This document shows, one piece after another, positions 1 to 5,903 of a stretch of DNA of 13,024 nucleotides. The position numbers were made by a program, and so were the translations under genes. The DNA is taken from positions 1-13,024 of the forward strand of contig JBDHZU010000049.1 in the NCBI GenBank assembly GCA_039812085.1, written 5' to 3'. The notes below the pieces were generated by a model. It was not told the DNA's origin. It did not search any database and saw only the letters and a list, made by a program, of their open reading frames with translations. The stretch is from JBDHZU01 sp039812085. Lineage in GTDB: Bacteria > Actinomycetota > Actinomycetes > S36-B12 > UBA10799. Numbering within the stretch: the first letter of the stretch is position 1; every line of letters starts with the position of its first letter.

Positions 1-357
1 GTCGATGGCACCAGCGTCAGCACCTGAACTGTCGGCGAAGGTCAGTCGCAATGCCAACGGTCCACGGCCGGGCCGGGGTGGCGCAGTGGGCGTGCTGTCT
101 AACCAGCGAATCCATCCCGCTCGTGACAAGTGCACAGCGAGGAAGAGCGGCTGGGAATCGGGGGAGGAGAACTGCCAGATGAGGAACTTTCCTCGACGAG
201 TGATGTCTTCGACCGTGGCTGCTGCCAGAGCTGACAGGGGTGGATCGAATGTCTTGAGTGCTGCCAATTCAGTCAGATTTGCCCTGGCCACAGACAGCCC
301 GATCGTGCGGGCGGCAAGTCCATCCGCCAAGGCTTGCACTTCCGGGATCTCGGGCAT
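1..357 (-). CDS. Fpg/Nei family DNA glycosylase, N-terminal part (cut by window edge)
   Basis: Reading the minus strand from the ATG at 357 gives 119 codons without a stop, running off the left end. The protein begins MPEIPEVQAL, so it has the family's Pro2 (the Schiff-base nucleophile once Met is removed), Glu3 and Glu6. Lys57 lies in a GKF turn, the position of the conserved Lys57 of E. coli Fpg. An HLSRAGW segment (76-82) matches the HLxxxG block. The ALKTFDPPL stretch (33-41) and the later PPRPGRGPLAL stretch are typical of an actinobacterial branch of Fpg/Nei proteins, as I remember them. These enzymes excise oxidised bases and cut abasic sites. The H2TH domain and zinc finger would lie outside the window, so Fpg and Nei specificity cannot be separated. 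No Shine-Dalgarno is visible. A TAGCGT hexamer six bases before the ATG suggests a leaderless transcript. The gene is divergent from the ABM gene, 39 bp away. Confidence 0.87.
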   Translation of the reverse strand, partial: MPEIPEVQALADGLAARTIGLSVARANLTELAALKTFDPPLSALAAATVEDITRRGKFLIWQFSSPDSQPLFLAVHLSRAGWIRWLDSTPTAPPRPGRGPLALRLTFADSSGADAGAID

Positions 358-363
358 GGGGTG

Positions 364-369
364 ACGCTA
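364..369 (-). promoter_or_regulatory. Candidate -10 element for the Fpg/Nei gene (leaderless)
   Basis: On the minus strand the sequence reads TAGCGT, then CACCCC, then ATG. This TANNNT hexamer lies six bases before the start codon, so transcription would begin at or next to the ATG. No convincing -35 hexamer is visible. The call rests on spacing and on the absence of a Shine-Dalgarno. Confidence 0.35.
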
Positions 370-383
370 CGCGGCTTGGGGTG

Positions 384-389
384 GACAAT
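384..389 (+). promoter_or_regulatory. Candidate -10 element for the ABM gene
   Basis: GACAAT lies seven bases before the ATG at 397 and differs from TANNNT only at the first base. It sits 14 bp from the opposing -10-like hexamer of the Fpg/Nei gene, so the two divergent promoters would overlap in this 39-bp gap. Weak evidence on its own. Confidence 0.25.
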
Positions 390-396
390 GTGAGGC

Positions 397-780
397 ATGA
401 CCGAGTCGGCACCGGAATCGCGCAGCGCACTCTTACCCGGACGAATGGGCTTGTTCGTCCGGGTTGCCGCTCACCCTGGCGGCCGTGCCGCCCTATTGGA
501 TGCGCTTCATCGGTACAGCGATCAGCTAGAGGCAGAGCCGGGTACAGAACTCTTCGCAATATCGTTGGACCCCGACGACGAAGACGTGGTCTGGCTGTAC
601 GAATGGTTCAAGGACGAGCAGGCACTGGAACAACACCGAGAATCTGCACCCTTCGCCGAACTCATGTCCGGAATGCAGAACCTGGTCGCTGGGTCACCGG
701 GGATGCTTCGGATCGATCCCCTGCGACTGACGATGAAGACGAATCTCTTGGATGACGTCGTCAGTTCCGATGGTTTCTAA
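397..780 (+). CDS. ABM-fold protein (antibiotic biosynthesis monooxygenase family, YgiN-like)
   Basis: This is a 127-residue protein of the dimeric alpha/beta ferredoxin-like ABM family. After a 16-residue tail comes the first strand (GLFVRVAAHP, 18-27), a helix (GRAALLDALHRYSDQLEAEPGT, 29-50), then FAISLDPDD and the characteristic VWLYEWFKDEQALEQHRES block (65-83) with a conserved-type His80. Members include quinol monooxygenases and small cofactor-free oxygenases as well as proteins of unknown role, so the substrate cannot be read here. The ATG at 397 is the first possible start in frame, because a TGA at 391-393 precedes it. An internal ATG at 445 would remove only the tail. The last ~20 residues after the fold are unassigned. 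The gene converges on the dehydrogenase gene with a six-base gap and no room for a separate terminator. Family confidence is high, function low. Confidence 0.85.
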   Translation: MTESAPESRSALLPGRMGLFVRVAAHPGGRAALLDALHRYSDQLEAEPGTELFAISLDPDDEDVVWLYEWFKDEQALEQHRESAPFAELMSGMQNLVAGSPGMLRIDPLRLTMKTNLLDDVVSSDGF

Positions 781-786
781 CTCGCG

Positions 787-2049
787 TCAGAGGTAGATGA
801 CATTGTCGCCAGTTGCCCGGCGGCGAGTATCGAAGACCGGAGTCGTGGTCTGGTTGAGCAGTTCGTAATCCAACTCGTCGTGATCGGTCAGCACCACGAT
901 CAGGTCGGAGTCATCCACGAGGCCCTGTTCCAGATCCGCCACCTTCACGTCGGTGAACATGGACTGCACATCCGCCATGGGTTCGACCACGGTCAGATCG
1001 GCACCAAGATCCAGCAGCAATTCCACGACGCGCGCGGCTGGAGATTCACGAGTGTCGGACGTGTTCTTCTTGTATGCCAGACCAACCACAGTGATCTTCG
1101 ATCCGCGGATCGCCTTAGCGTCATCGTTCAATAAGTCAGCAACTCGAGAGACAACGTAGTCAGGCATGTGGTCGTTAACGTCGTTCGCCAATTCCACAAA
1201 TCGGAATGGTCGACCGAGTTCCTTCTTCACTTGCCAGGACAGGTACGACGGATCAATCGGCAAGCAGTGGCCACCAACACCGGGGCCTGGCGTGAACTTC
1301 ATGTAGCCGAAGGGCTTGCTGTCTGCCGCATTGATTGATTCGTGCAGATCGACGCCGAGGCCACGCGCGAACACTGCCATCTCGTTGACGAGCGCGATGT
1401 TCACATGACGGAAGGTGTTTTCCAGCAGCTTGGCGAGTTCAGCCTCTTTGGGAGAGGTGACGGGAACAACTTGTTCCACGAGGTCGCCGTAGAACTTGGA
1501 CACCTTCTGTAGGGAAGTTTCGTCGATACCGGAGATCACCTTGGGGGTGTTCTCCAAGTGATAGACGGGGTTGCCGGGGTCGATACGTTCGGGACTGTAG
1601 CCCGCGGAAAAGTCAGTTCCAGCTTTGAGACCCGATCCTTCTTCCAAGATGGGAATGAAGAGTTCTTCAGTAGTACCGGGGTAGGTGGTGGACTCCAGGA
1701 CCACGGTGGCACCGGGCGTCAAGTACTCGGCCAGCGATTGTGCGGAGGCTTCGATGAAGGACAGATCGGGCAAGCCTTCGTGCAATGGAGTGGGAACGGT
1801 GACGACGGCGATGTCAAAGTCAGCGGCATCGGCGTAGTCGCTTGATGCGGTGTACGTGCCCGCATCGATGACTGCCTTGAGTCGCTCACTGGTGATGTCT
1901 TCCACGAATGAGTCGCCCGCTGCGAGACGTCCAGCGCGGGCTTTGTCGAGGTCAATGCCCACCACGTTGTAGCCCACTTCAGCGGCGCGAACTGCTACGG
2001 GAAGTCCGACGTAGCCCTGACCAATAACAACTGCTTTCACGGTATCCAC
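787..2049 (-). CDS. UDP-N-acetylhexosamine 6-dehydrogenase (WbpA/WecC-type nucleotide sugar dehydrogenase)
   Basis: The 420-residue product is of normal length for an NAD-dependent UDP-sugar dehydrogenase, which oxidises C6 of a UDP-sugar twice to give a uronic acid. Visible motifs are the Rossmann loop GQGYVGLP (10-17), VPTP (85-88), ESTTYPGTTEE (119-129), the central helix around AELAKLLENTFRHVNIALVNE (203-223), the catalytic Cys262 in GPGVGGHCLPIDP, and YKKNTSDTRESPA (326-338) of the C-terminal UDP-binding domain. The GGHCLPIDP form, rather than GGxCFPKD, points to UDP-GlcNAc or UDP-ManNAc instead of UDP-glucose. The start is uncertain. The GTG at 2049 is the longest choice, but a GTG at 2040 is preceded by AGGGTGG at five bases and keeps the whole Rossmann motif. 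No other surface-glycan genes flank it; the glycosyltransferases in this window are about 7 kb away. Confidence 0.93.
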   Translation of the reverse strand: MDTVKAVVIGQGYVGLPVAVRAAEVGYNVVGIDLDKARAGRLAAGDSFVEDITSERLKAVIDAGTYTASSDYADAADFDIAVVTVPTPLHEGLPDLSFIEASAQSLAEYLTPGATVVLESTTYPGTTEELFIPILEEGSGLKAGTDFSAGYSPERIDPGNPVYHLENTPKVISGIDETSLQKVSKFYGDLVEQVVPVTSPKEAELAKLLENTFRHVNIALVNEMAVFARGLGVDLHESINAADSKPFGYMKFTPGPGVGGHCLPIDPSYLSWQVKKELGRPFRFVELANDVNDHMPDYVVSRVADLLNDDAKAIRGSKITVVGLAYKKNTSDTRESPAARVVELLLDLGADLTVVEPMADVQSMFTDVKVADLEQGLVDDSDLIVVLTDHDELDYELLNQTTTPVFDTRRRATGDNVIYL

Positions 2050-2182
2050 CCTGGCGTGTTACCCCGCTGGCCTCAACTCCACTCCTACTAGAGGCTGACT
2101 GTGGCCCACCTCTCTTACCTGTTCGTGACCCAACCGTCACAGGAAGCACAATCCGGCAGGTATCGCTTCCTTCACGTCTTGC

Positions 2183-2188
2183 TAGCCT
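2183..2188 (+). promoter_or_regulatory. Candidate -10 element for tRNA-Leu
   Basis: TAGCCT fits TANNNT and would place the transcription start near 2195, a few bases before the mature tRNA 5' end at 2199. I see no clear -35 hexamer at the expected distance, so this is a positional call. Confidence 0.3.
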
Positions 2189-2198
2189 TGACTGTCTC

Positions 2199-2281
2199 GC
2201 GCGAGTGGCGGAACGGCAGACGCGCTGGCTTCAGGTGCCAGTGTCCGCAAGGACGTGGGGGTTCAAATCCCCCCTCGCGCA
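2199..2281 (+). tRNA. tRNA-Leu, anticodon CAG
   Basis: This is a class II tRNA cloverleaf of 83 nt. The acceptor arms GCGCGAG (2199-2205) and CTCGCGC (2274-2280) pair fully, with discriminator A at 2281. The anticodon stem CTGGC/GCCAG encloses the loop TTCAGGT, giving anticodon CAG at 2232-2234, which reads CUG leucine codons. A long variable arm (TGTCC-GCAA-GGACG) is as expected for tRNA-Leu. The T stem is GGGGG/CCCCC around TTCAAAT. CCA is not encoded: the discriminator is followed by CGT. It stands alone between divergent protein genes and is followed at once by a hairpin terminator. Confidence 0.97.
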
Positions 2282-2283
2282 CG

Positions 2284-2331
2284 TTGCTCCTGCAGGCCGA
2301 CCGTTGTTTGGTCGGTGTGCAGGAGCAATTT
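2284..2331 (+). terminator. Hairpin terminator of tRNA-Leu
   Basis: Arms TTGCTCCTGCA (2284-2294) and TGCAGGAGCAA (2318-2328) pair over eleven bases. An inner stem CCGACC/GGTCGG (2297-2302 with 2310-2315) extends it after a small internal loop. A T-rich run (TTTGTTTG) follows. It begins two bases after the tRNA 3' end, as expected for a Rho-independent terminator. Confidence 0.85.
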
Positions 2332-2351
2332 GTTTGTAGGTGGATTTGGGA

Positions 2352-2382
2352 GAACCCTCTGGGTTCGGTCCCCCCTCGCGCA
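2352..2382 (+). repeat. Partial second copy of the tRNA-Leu 3' end (possible att-site scar or tRNA fragment)
   Basis: Bases 2369-2382 (TCCCCCCTCGCGCA) are identical to the last 14 bases of the tRNA gene at 2268-2281, exactly 101 bp downstream. Just before it, GGGTTC (2361-2366) also occurs at the matching place in the tRNA T arm, offset by one base. The copy cannot fold a normal T arm: three of five stem pairs fail. GAACCC-TCT-GGGTTC (2352-2366) forms a small perfect hairpin instead. Duplicated tRNA 3' ends are typical of att sites left by tRNA-targeting integrases, but no integrase is in this window. A local duplication or a decayed tRNA gene is also possible. Confidence 0.6.
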
Positions 2383-2408
2383 GTCACCACCCAGCCTTGG
2401 TGAAGCGA

Positions 2409-3503
2409 ATGCGTTTATATGGGCAGATGGCACTTGAGCAGAGCCCACCGGAGGAAGTGAAGCCAGCGAGACGCACGCAGTTTCTGATTCGTAATACCGC
2501 AGGGACATCGGCCGTCGAATGGTTCGTTATCTGGGCAGTAACCACGATTTTGCTGACTCGCGCGTACCTGCAGTTGACGGGGTACCCACAGATCGGCAGC
2601 GGCGATCTGCATATCGCGCATGCGTTGTGGGGCGGGGCACTCATGTTGATCGCACTGGTCGTGGGGTGGTCATTCCTCGGGTCCGGCGCGCACGGAACGG
2701 CCATCTTCCTTGGCGGTGTGGGGTTCGGACTGTTCCTGGACGAGGTCGGGAAGTTCGTCACTAAAACCAACGACTACTTCTTTCGACCCTCGGCCGAAAT
2801 CATGTTCATCATCGTTGTGGCACTGCTGTTAGTCGCCGGGTTACTGCGCGACCTGAAAAAGCCAACTGCCGTTGAGTCGCTTGCGAACGCCTCAGCGATT
2901 GCCGCTGAAGGGGTCACTCACGGACTGACCGCCCGCCGTCGAGATGCTGCGCGCGCCTACCTACAAGTGGCGTCCAACGGCGGGACCGATCCGGCAGTCA
3001 TCGAACATGTCGAAGGACTACTGAGTGAGGGTTGGGAGAATCCCGATCGTCTGATGGCTGTTCGCAAATGGTTCAAGGCACGGATTCCTGGCTTCTTCCG
3101 CAGTACGCGTTTGTTGACCTTCTGCGGTTGGCTCTTGGTGGTATTTAGCGCACTAGAACTCACGCAACTACTGGGAGAACATTGGTTGGACCCTGTGGCT
3201 CATCCTGGATTTCCCAAGATCATGTTGACCATCTCAGCAATCACCTTGTTGGCATCAACTATTGGAATGATTTATCGCAAACGAACTACTCATCCGTGGC
3301 CGCTGCGCGTCCTGCGGGCAGCTTCATTGGTGTTCACCATGGCCACGGCATTCGTCAACTTCGCTAACCAAGGATTCGGCGCACTCGCGGCTCTTGCTGT
3401 CGGCTTGTTCATCTTCGCCGTCATCAACTTTCACGAAGAGCAACGAGCGACCGCGTATCTGGGTACCTCGTCAGCACAGGACGAAACTGCGACGCCGAGT
3501 TAA
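2409..3503 (+). CDS. Conserved-looking eight-helix membrane protein of unknown function
   Basis: I do not recognise this family. With the ATG at 2409 the protein has 364 residues. Hydrophobic segments at about 36-53, 70-89, 94-111, 129-146, 232-252, 270-288, 301-318 and 320-341 give eight likely helices. A polar, probably cytoplasmic segment (147-231) splits them four and four. Arg/Lys-rich ends (RRTQFLIR, RDLKK, RKR) support both termini inside. The loop after helix 3 carries a striking polar string, LDEVGKF then TKTNDYFFRP (about 109-127), which looks like a functional motif. The start at 2409 has GGTGA five bases upstream, a good Shine-Dalgarno match. An in-frame GTG at 2340 would translate the tRNA-end repeat and is unlikely; the ATG at 2427 is another option. 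Its stop overlaps the stop of the convergent hydrolase gene. Confidence 0.8.
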   Translation: MRLYGQMALEQSPPEEVKPARRTQFLIRNTAGTSAVEWFVIWAVTTILLTRAYLQLTGYPQIGSGDLHIAHALWGGALMLIALVVGWSFLGSGAHGTAIFLGGVGFGLFLDEVGKFVTKTNDYFFRPSAEIMFIIVVALLLVAGLLRDLKKPTAVESLANASAIAAEGVTHGLTARRRDAARAYLQVASNGGTDPAVIEHVEGLLSEGWENPDRLMAVRKWFKARIPGFFRSTRLLTFCGWLLVVFSALELTQLLGEHWLDPVAHPGFPKIMLTISAITLLASTIGMIYRKRTTHPWPLRVLRAASLVFTMATAFVNFANQGFGALAALAVGLFIFAVINFHEEQRATAYLGTSSAQDETATPS

Positions 3504-4498
3504 TTGCTCGCCGGAAGTGAGATGGCCTCGTCTTGGTCAGAGCCACCAACGCGTTGGGGTGAAACGGTGGCCCGACGATCACGCGAATCAACTTCTGCCA
3601 AATGTTCGATCAGCAGTTCGGCGAACCGAGCAGGGTCATGTGAATGGGCGTGGTGTCCGGCGTCGTCGATGACGACGAACCGGCTACCCGGCAACAGCTC
3701 GTGGGCATCGCGACCGTGCTGTTGCGGCATGATCGAATCTCGACCACCCCAGATGATCATGACCCGTTCCGGGTCAACTGCCTTGAGCTTGTCTAGCGCT
3801 GATACGCGTTGCCCGTCATGCCCGACGACGCTGCGCAAAGTGGAGAGGAACGCATGGGACTGTTGCCGGTCGCCTAGCTGGTTCAACTTGTCGATCACTC
3901 GGGGACTGAGTTGGGCAGAACGCCACCCCCACTTATGTAAGCGATCCCCAATTCGGGCAACGGTGCGAACTGTGCCTGGTCGCAAAGTCGAACCCAGCAC
4001 AATTCCTGCTCCAGGAACAGCGGCCGCTCGAAGCGCGAACGCCACATCGCGACCCAAGCCCCCGCTGGAAACCAACGTCAGCGACGCCACTCGATGCGGA
4101 TATTGGTAGGCGAATTGCATGCTTACTCCGCCACCAAGCGAATGACCAGCAAGGTGAACGCGTTCGATACCGAGTTGATCGAGGAGATCGCGGATCGTGC
4201 TCGCATTAGCTCCCAGGCTGAAGTCACCATTGCCCAAGGCAGACTGCCCATGACCAATCAGATCAACTGCGATTGCCCGTCGACCCCGGTCAGCAACTCG
4301 GGCCGGAATGTCGACCCAGGTGTCGGCATGTGAGCCCACCCCGTGAACCAGCACAACCGGCGTGCCATCGCCCGGTGCATCCACATAAGCCACGTTGTGT
4401 CCGTGCAATGTGGTGATCGTTCGATCCGGCACCACAAAAGGAATCTCAACCACATGATCGCTGGACTCAGTACGCGCGTTGGGTACGTGGCCAGCCAT
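3500..4498 (-). CDS. Alpha/beta-hydrolase fold protein
   Basis: The 332-residue product has the full alpha/beta-hydrolase signature: an oxyanion-loop VLVHGVG (49-55), the DLIGHGQS block (79-86), the nucleophile Ser120 in GHSLGG, the acid Asp254 in WGGRDSIMP, and the base His282 in DAGHHAHSHDP. The cap region between about 148 and 225 is Arg-rich and helical. No signal peptide is visible, so it is probably cytoplasmic. The substrate is not predictable; relatives include esterases, epoxide or C-C hydrolases and haloperoxidase-like proteins. The N-terminal ~30 residues and a polar C-terminal tail (302-332) lie outside the fold. The ATG at 4498 has no strong Shine-Dalgarno. It is divergent from the PucR-type regulator, 87 bp away, a common arrangement for a regulator and its target. 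It ends tail to tail with the membrane protein gene through a shared TTAA. Confidence 0.9.
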   Translation of the reverse strand: MAGHVPNARTESSDHVVEIPFVVPDRTITTLHGHNVAYVDAPGDGTPVVLVHGVGSHADTWVDIPARVADRGRRAIAVDLIGHGQSALGNGDFSLGANASTIRDLLDQLGIERVHLAGHSLGGGVSMQFAYQYPHRVASLTLVSSGGLGRDVAFALRAAAVPGAGIVLGSTLRPGTVRTVARIGDRLHKWGWRSAQLSPRVIDKLNQLGDRQQSHAFLSTLRSVVGHDGQRVSALDKLKAVDPERVMIIWGGRDSIMPQQHGRDAHELLPGSRFVVIDDAGHHAHSHDPARFAELLIEHLAEVDSRDRRATVSPQRVGGSDQDEAISLPASN

Positions 4499-4518
4499 GA
4501 CCGTAAGCCTGCTTGTCT

Positions 4519-4539
4519 ACTGCAACAGGGTCTTGCAGT
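4519..4539. promoter_or_regulatory. Inverted repeat between hydrolase and PucR-type genes (candidate operator)
   Basis: ACTGCAA (4519-4525) and TTGCAGT (4533-4539) are perfect reverse complements separated by seven bases. The centre lies 31 bases from the hydrolase start and 57 bases from the regulator start, inside the 87-bp divergent gap. This geometry suits a dimeric regulator controlling one or both genes; the PucR-type protein next door is the obvious candidate. Binding is inference. Confidence 0.45.
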
Positions 4540-4585
4540 TTGAGAGTGAACCGACTCCCCTTAATTTGTTCTGTAAGAATGAAAT

Positions 4586-5821
4586 ATGGCAAAAACCTGG
4601 GGAGCTGCGCAGTCATCGGACGCTGGCAGCGGTTCCATCACCGATCTCGGCACATTAGATCTGCCGGAACAGGTGTCAGCGAACCTGGCCGAACAGCTAC
4701 CCGAGGTGGCCGAACGAACGGTCGCGGCAGTCATTGAAGGTGTTCCTGAATATGCCGAGGCGTTCGCGGAAGGCAAAGTTCGTCGCACAATTGAACGAGC
4801 GGTGCAGACAGCACTAGCGGCGTTCTTGCGGCTGGTATCGGTGACCGACTCACACACCTCGTTATCTGACGCAATTGATGCGGCCTACGCCTTGGGTCGA
4901 GGAGAAGCTCGATCAGGGCGAACGGTGGATGCCTTGTTGTCGGCGTATCGAATCGGAGCCCGAACCGCCTGGCGTTCGATGTCATCGTCCGCAGTGAAAT
5001 CCGGTATCTCCGCCGACACTACGGCCGACTTCGCCGAACTCGTCTTCGCTTACATCGACCAGCTATCCGCAGCCAGCATCAACGGTCACAACGATGAACA
5101 AGCCACCTCCGGACGAGTTCGTCAGCAATATCTGGAACAACTCAGTCAGGCTCTGCTCACTGGTCAGCCCGTTGACGAACTGTCCGGTCTGGCGGAACGA
5201 GCCAACTGGGAATCCCCTCGAACTCTGACCGCGGTCATCCTCCCGGAATCCCGGCGGCGATCGGCCGCCGCATCGCTCGATCCGCGCACGCTCAGCTTGC
5301 CCGGTAACGCTGTGGACGGCATTGGGACCGATCACGGAGTTCTGCTGGTTCCCGACAGTGAAAAATCCCGGCCACTGTTGTTGCGCACTCTGACCGGAAC
5401 CGGTGCGACTGTCGGACCAAGTCGACCGTGGACAGTTGTGCGCTCGTCGTTTCAACGCGCTTGCCATGCCACCGAGCTGCTTCCCGCTCACGGCGACGAC
5501 GTGTTGGATACCGACCAGCATCTGGTCGAACTCGTGCTCAATGCCGACGCGGATAGCTTGTCGGATCTGCGTCACCAGATCCTCGCCCCACTACGTGATC
5601 AACGTCCCGCCAGTGCCGAACGTCTTGAGCAAACTCTTCGCTCCTGGCTGTTGCACCAGGGGCGTCGGGAAGCTGTTGCGGCAGATCTCGTGGTTCACCC
5701 GCAAACGGTTCGTTATCGCATGACTCAACTGCGTCAATTATTTGGTGACCAACTGGATGATCCCGGCAGTGTGCTGGCGCTCATCGTCGCGCTTGGACCG
5801 ACCGCCAACGCCGACCAATAG
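4586..5821 (+). CDS. PucR-family transcriptional regulator (FasR-like architecture)
   Basis: The 411-residue product ends in the PucR-type helix-turn-helix domain (about 345-392): LEQTLRSWLLHQGR, then AVAADLVVHPQTVRYRMTQLRQLFGDQLDDP. The string HPQTVRYR is diagnostic. The N-terminal half (about 28-165) is all-helical and resembles the sensor region of actinobacterial PucR proteins. The middle (about 205-310) is a degenerate GGDEF-like domain without a GGDEF motif. Streptomyces FasR, a fatty-acid synthesis regulator, has this layout, but no fab genes lie here, so the target is unknown. Candidate targets are the divergent hydrolase, its own gene, and the envelope genes downstream. The ATG at 4586 has no clear Shine-Dalgarno. 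TAAGAAT (4574-4580) ends five bases upstream and may be a -10 element of a near-leaderless transcript. It is separated by 78 bp from the next gene on the same strand. Confidence 0.9.
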   Translation: MAKTWGAAQSSDAGSGSITDLGTLDLPEQVSANLAEQLPEVAERTVAAVIEGVPEYAEAFAEGKVRRTIERAVQTALAAFLRLVSVTDSHTSLSDAIDAAYALGRGEARSGRTVDALLSAYRIGARTAWRSMSSSAVKSGISADTTADFAELVFAYIDQLSAASINGHNDEQATSGRVRQQYLEQLSQALLTGQPVDELSGLAERANWESPRTLTAVILPESRRRSAAASLDPRTLSLPGNAVDGIGTDHGVLLVPDSEKSRPLLLRTLTGTGATVGPSRPWTVVRSSFQRACHATELLPAHGDDVLDTDQHLVELVLNADADSLSDLRHQILAPLRDQRPASAERLEQTLRSWLLHQGRREAVAADLVVHPQTVRYRMTQLRQLFGDQLDDPGSVLALIVALGPTANADQ

Positions 5822-5845
5822 CGGCAGATAAACCGGCAGACAAAC
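5822..5845 (+). repeat. Tandem pair of 12-base direct repeats after the PucR-type gene
   Basis: CGGCAGATAAAC (5822-5833) is followed directly by CGGCAGACAAAC (5834-5845), identical at 11 of 12 positions. It begins at the base after the regulator's stop codon and lies 55 bases before the next start. Head-to-tail 12-mers put equivalent bases about one helical turn apart, so this could be a protein-binding site. No function is shown. Confidence 0.5.
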
Positions 5846-5867
5846 AACGAGGGGTACGACCGCTCGC

Positions 5868-5903
5868 ATGGCAATACCCGGCAATGCCACGCTGAGCCAA
5901 TGA
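5868..5903 (+). other. Possible 11-residue leader ORF overlapping the next start
   Basis: ATG at 5868 opens a reading frame MAIPGNATLSQ whose TGA (5901-5903) overlaps the ATG at 5900 in an ATGA arrangement. GAGGGG (5849-5854) lies upstream, but at 13 bases it is farther away than usual. The downstream gene has no good ribosome site of its own, so coupling through this short frame is conceivable. Chance is a serious alternative. Confidence 0.2.

Noticed and set aside
5..364. 119-codon plus-strand frame at the left edge
   Set aside because: It is antisense to the Fpg/Nei reading frame, which has clear family motifs; its own translation is Arg/Ser/Ala-rich with no domain.
2125..2140. GTGAC-CCAACC-GTCAC small palindrome upstream of the tRNA
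   Set aside because: A five-base stem with no link to a gene start or regulator; easily explained by chance.
2284..2382. Integrated mobile element between the tRNA and the repeated tRNA end
   Set aside because: The interval is about 100 bp and contains only the terminator; there is no integrase, transposase or cargo gene.
2340..2408. GTG at 2340 as the start of the membrane protein
   Set aside because: It would translate the tRNA-end repeat into a 23-residue lead with no sense, while ATG 2409 has a GGTGA ribosome site.
5063..5575. 170-codon minus-strand frame opposite the PucR-type gene
   Set aside because: Antisense shadow of a clear regulator gene with no motif of its own.
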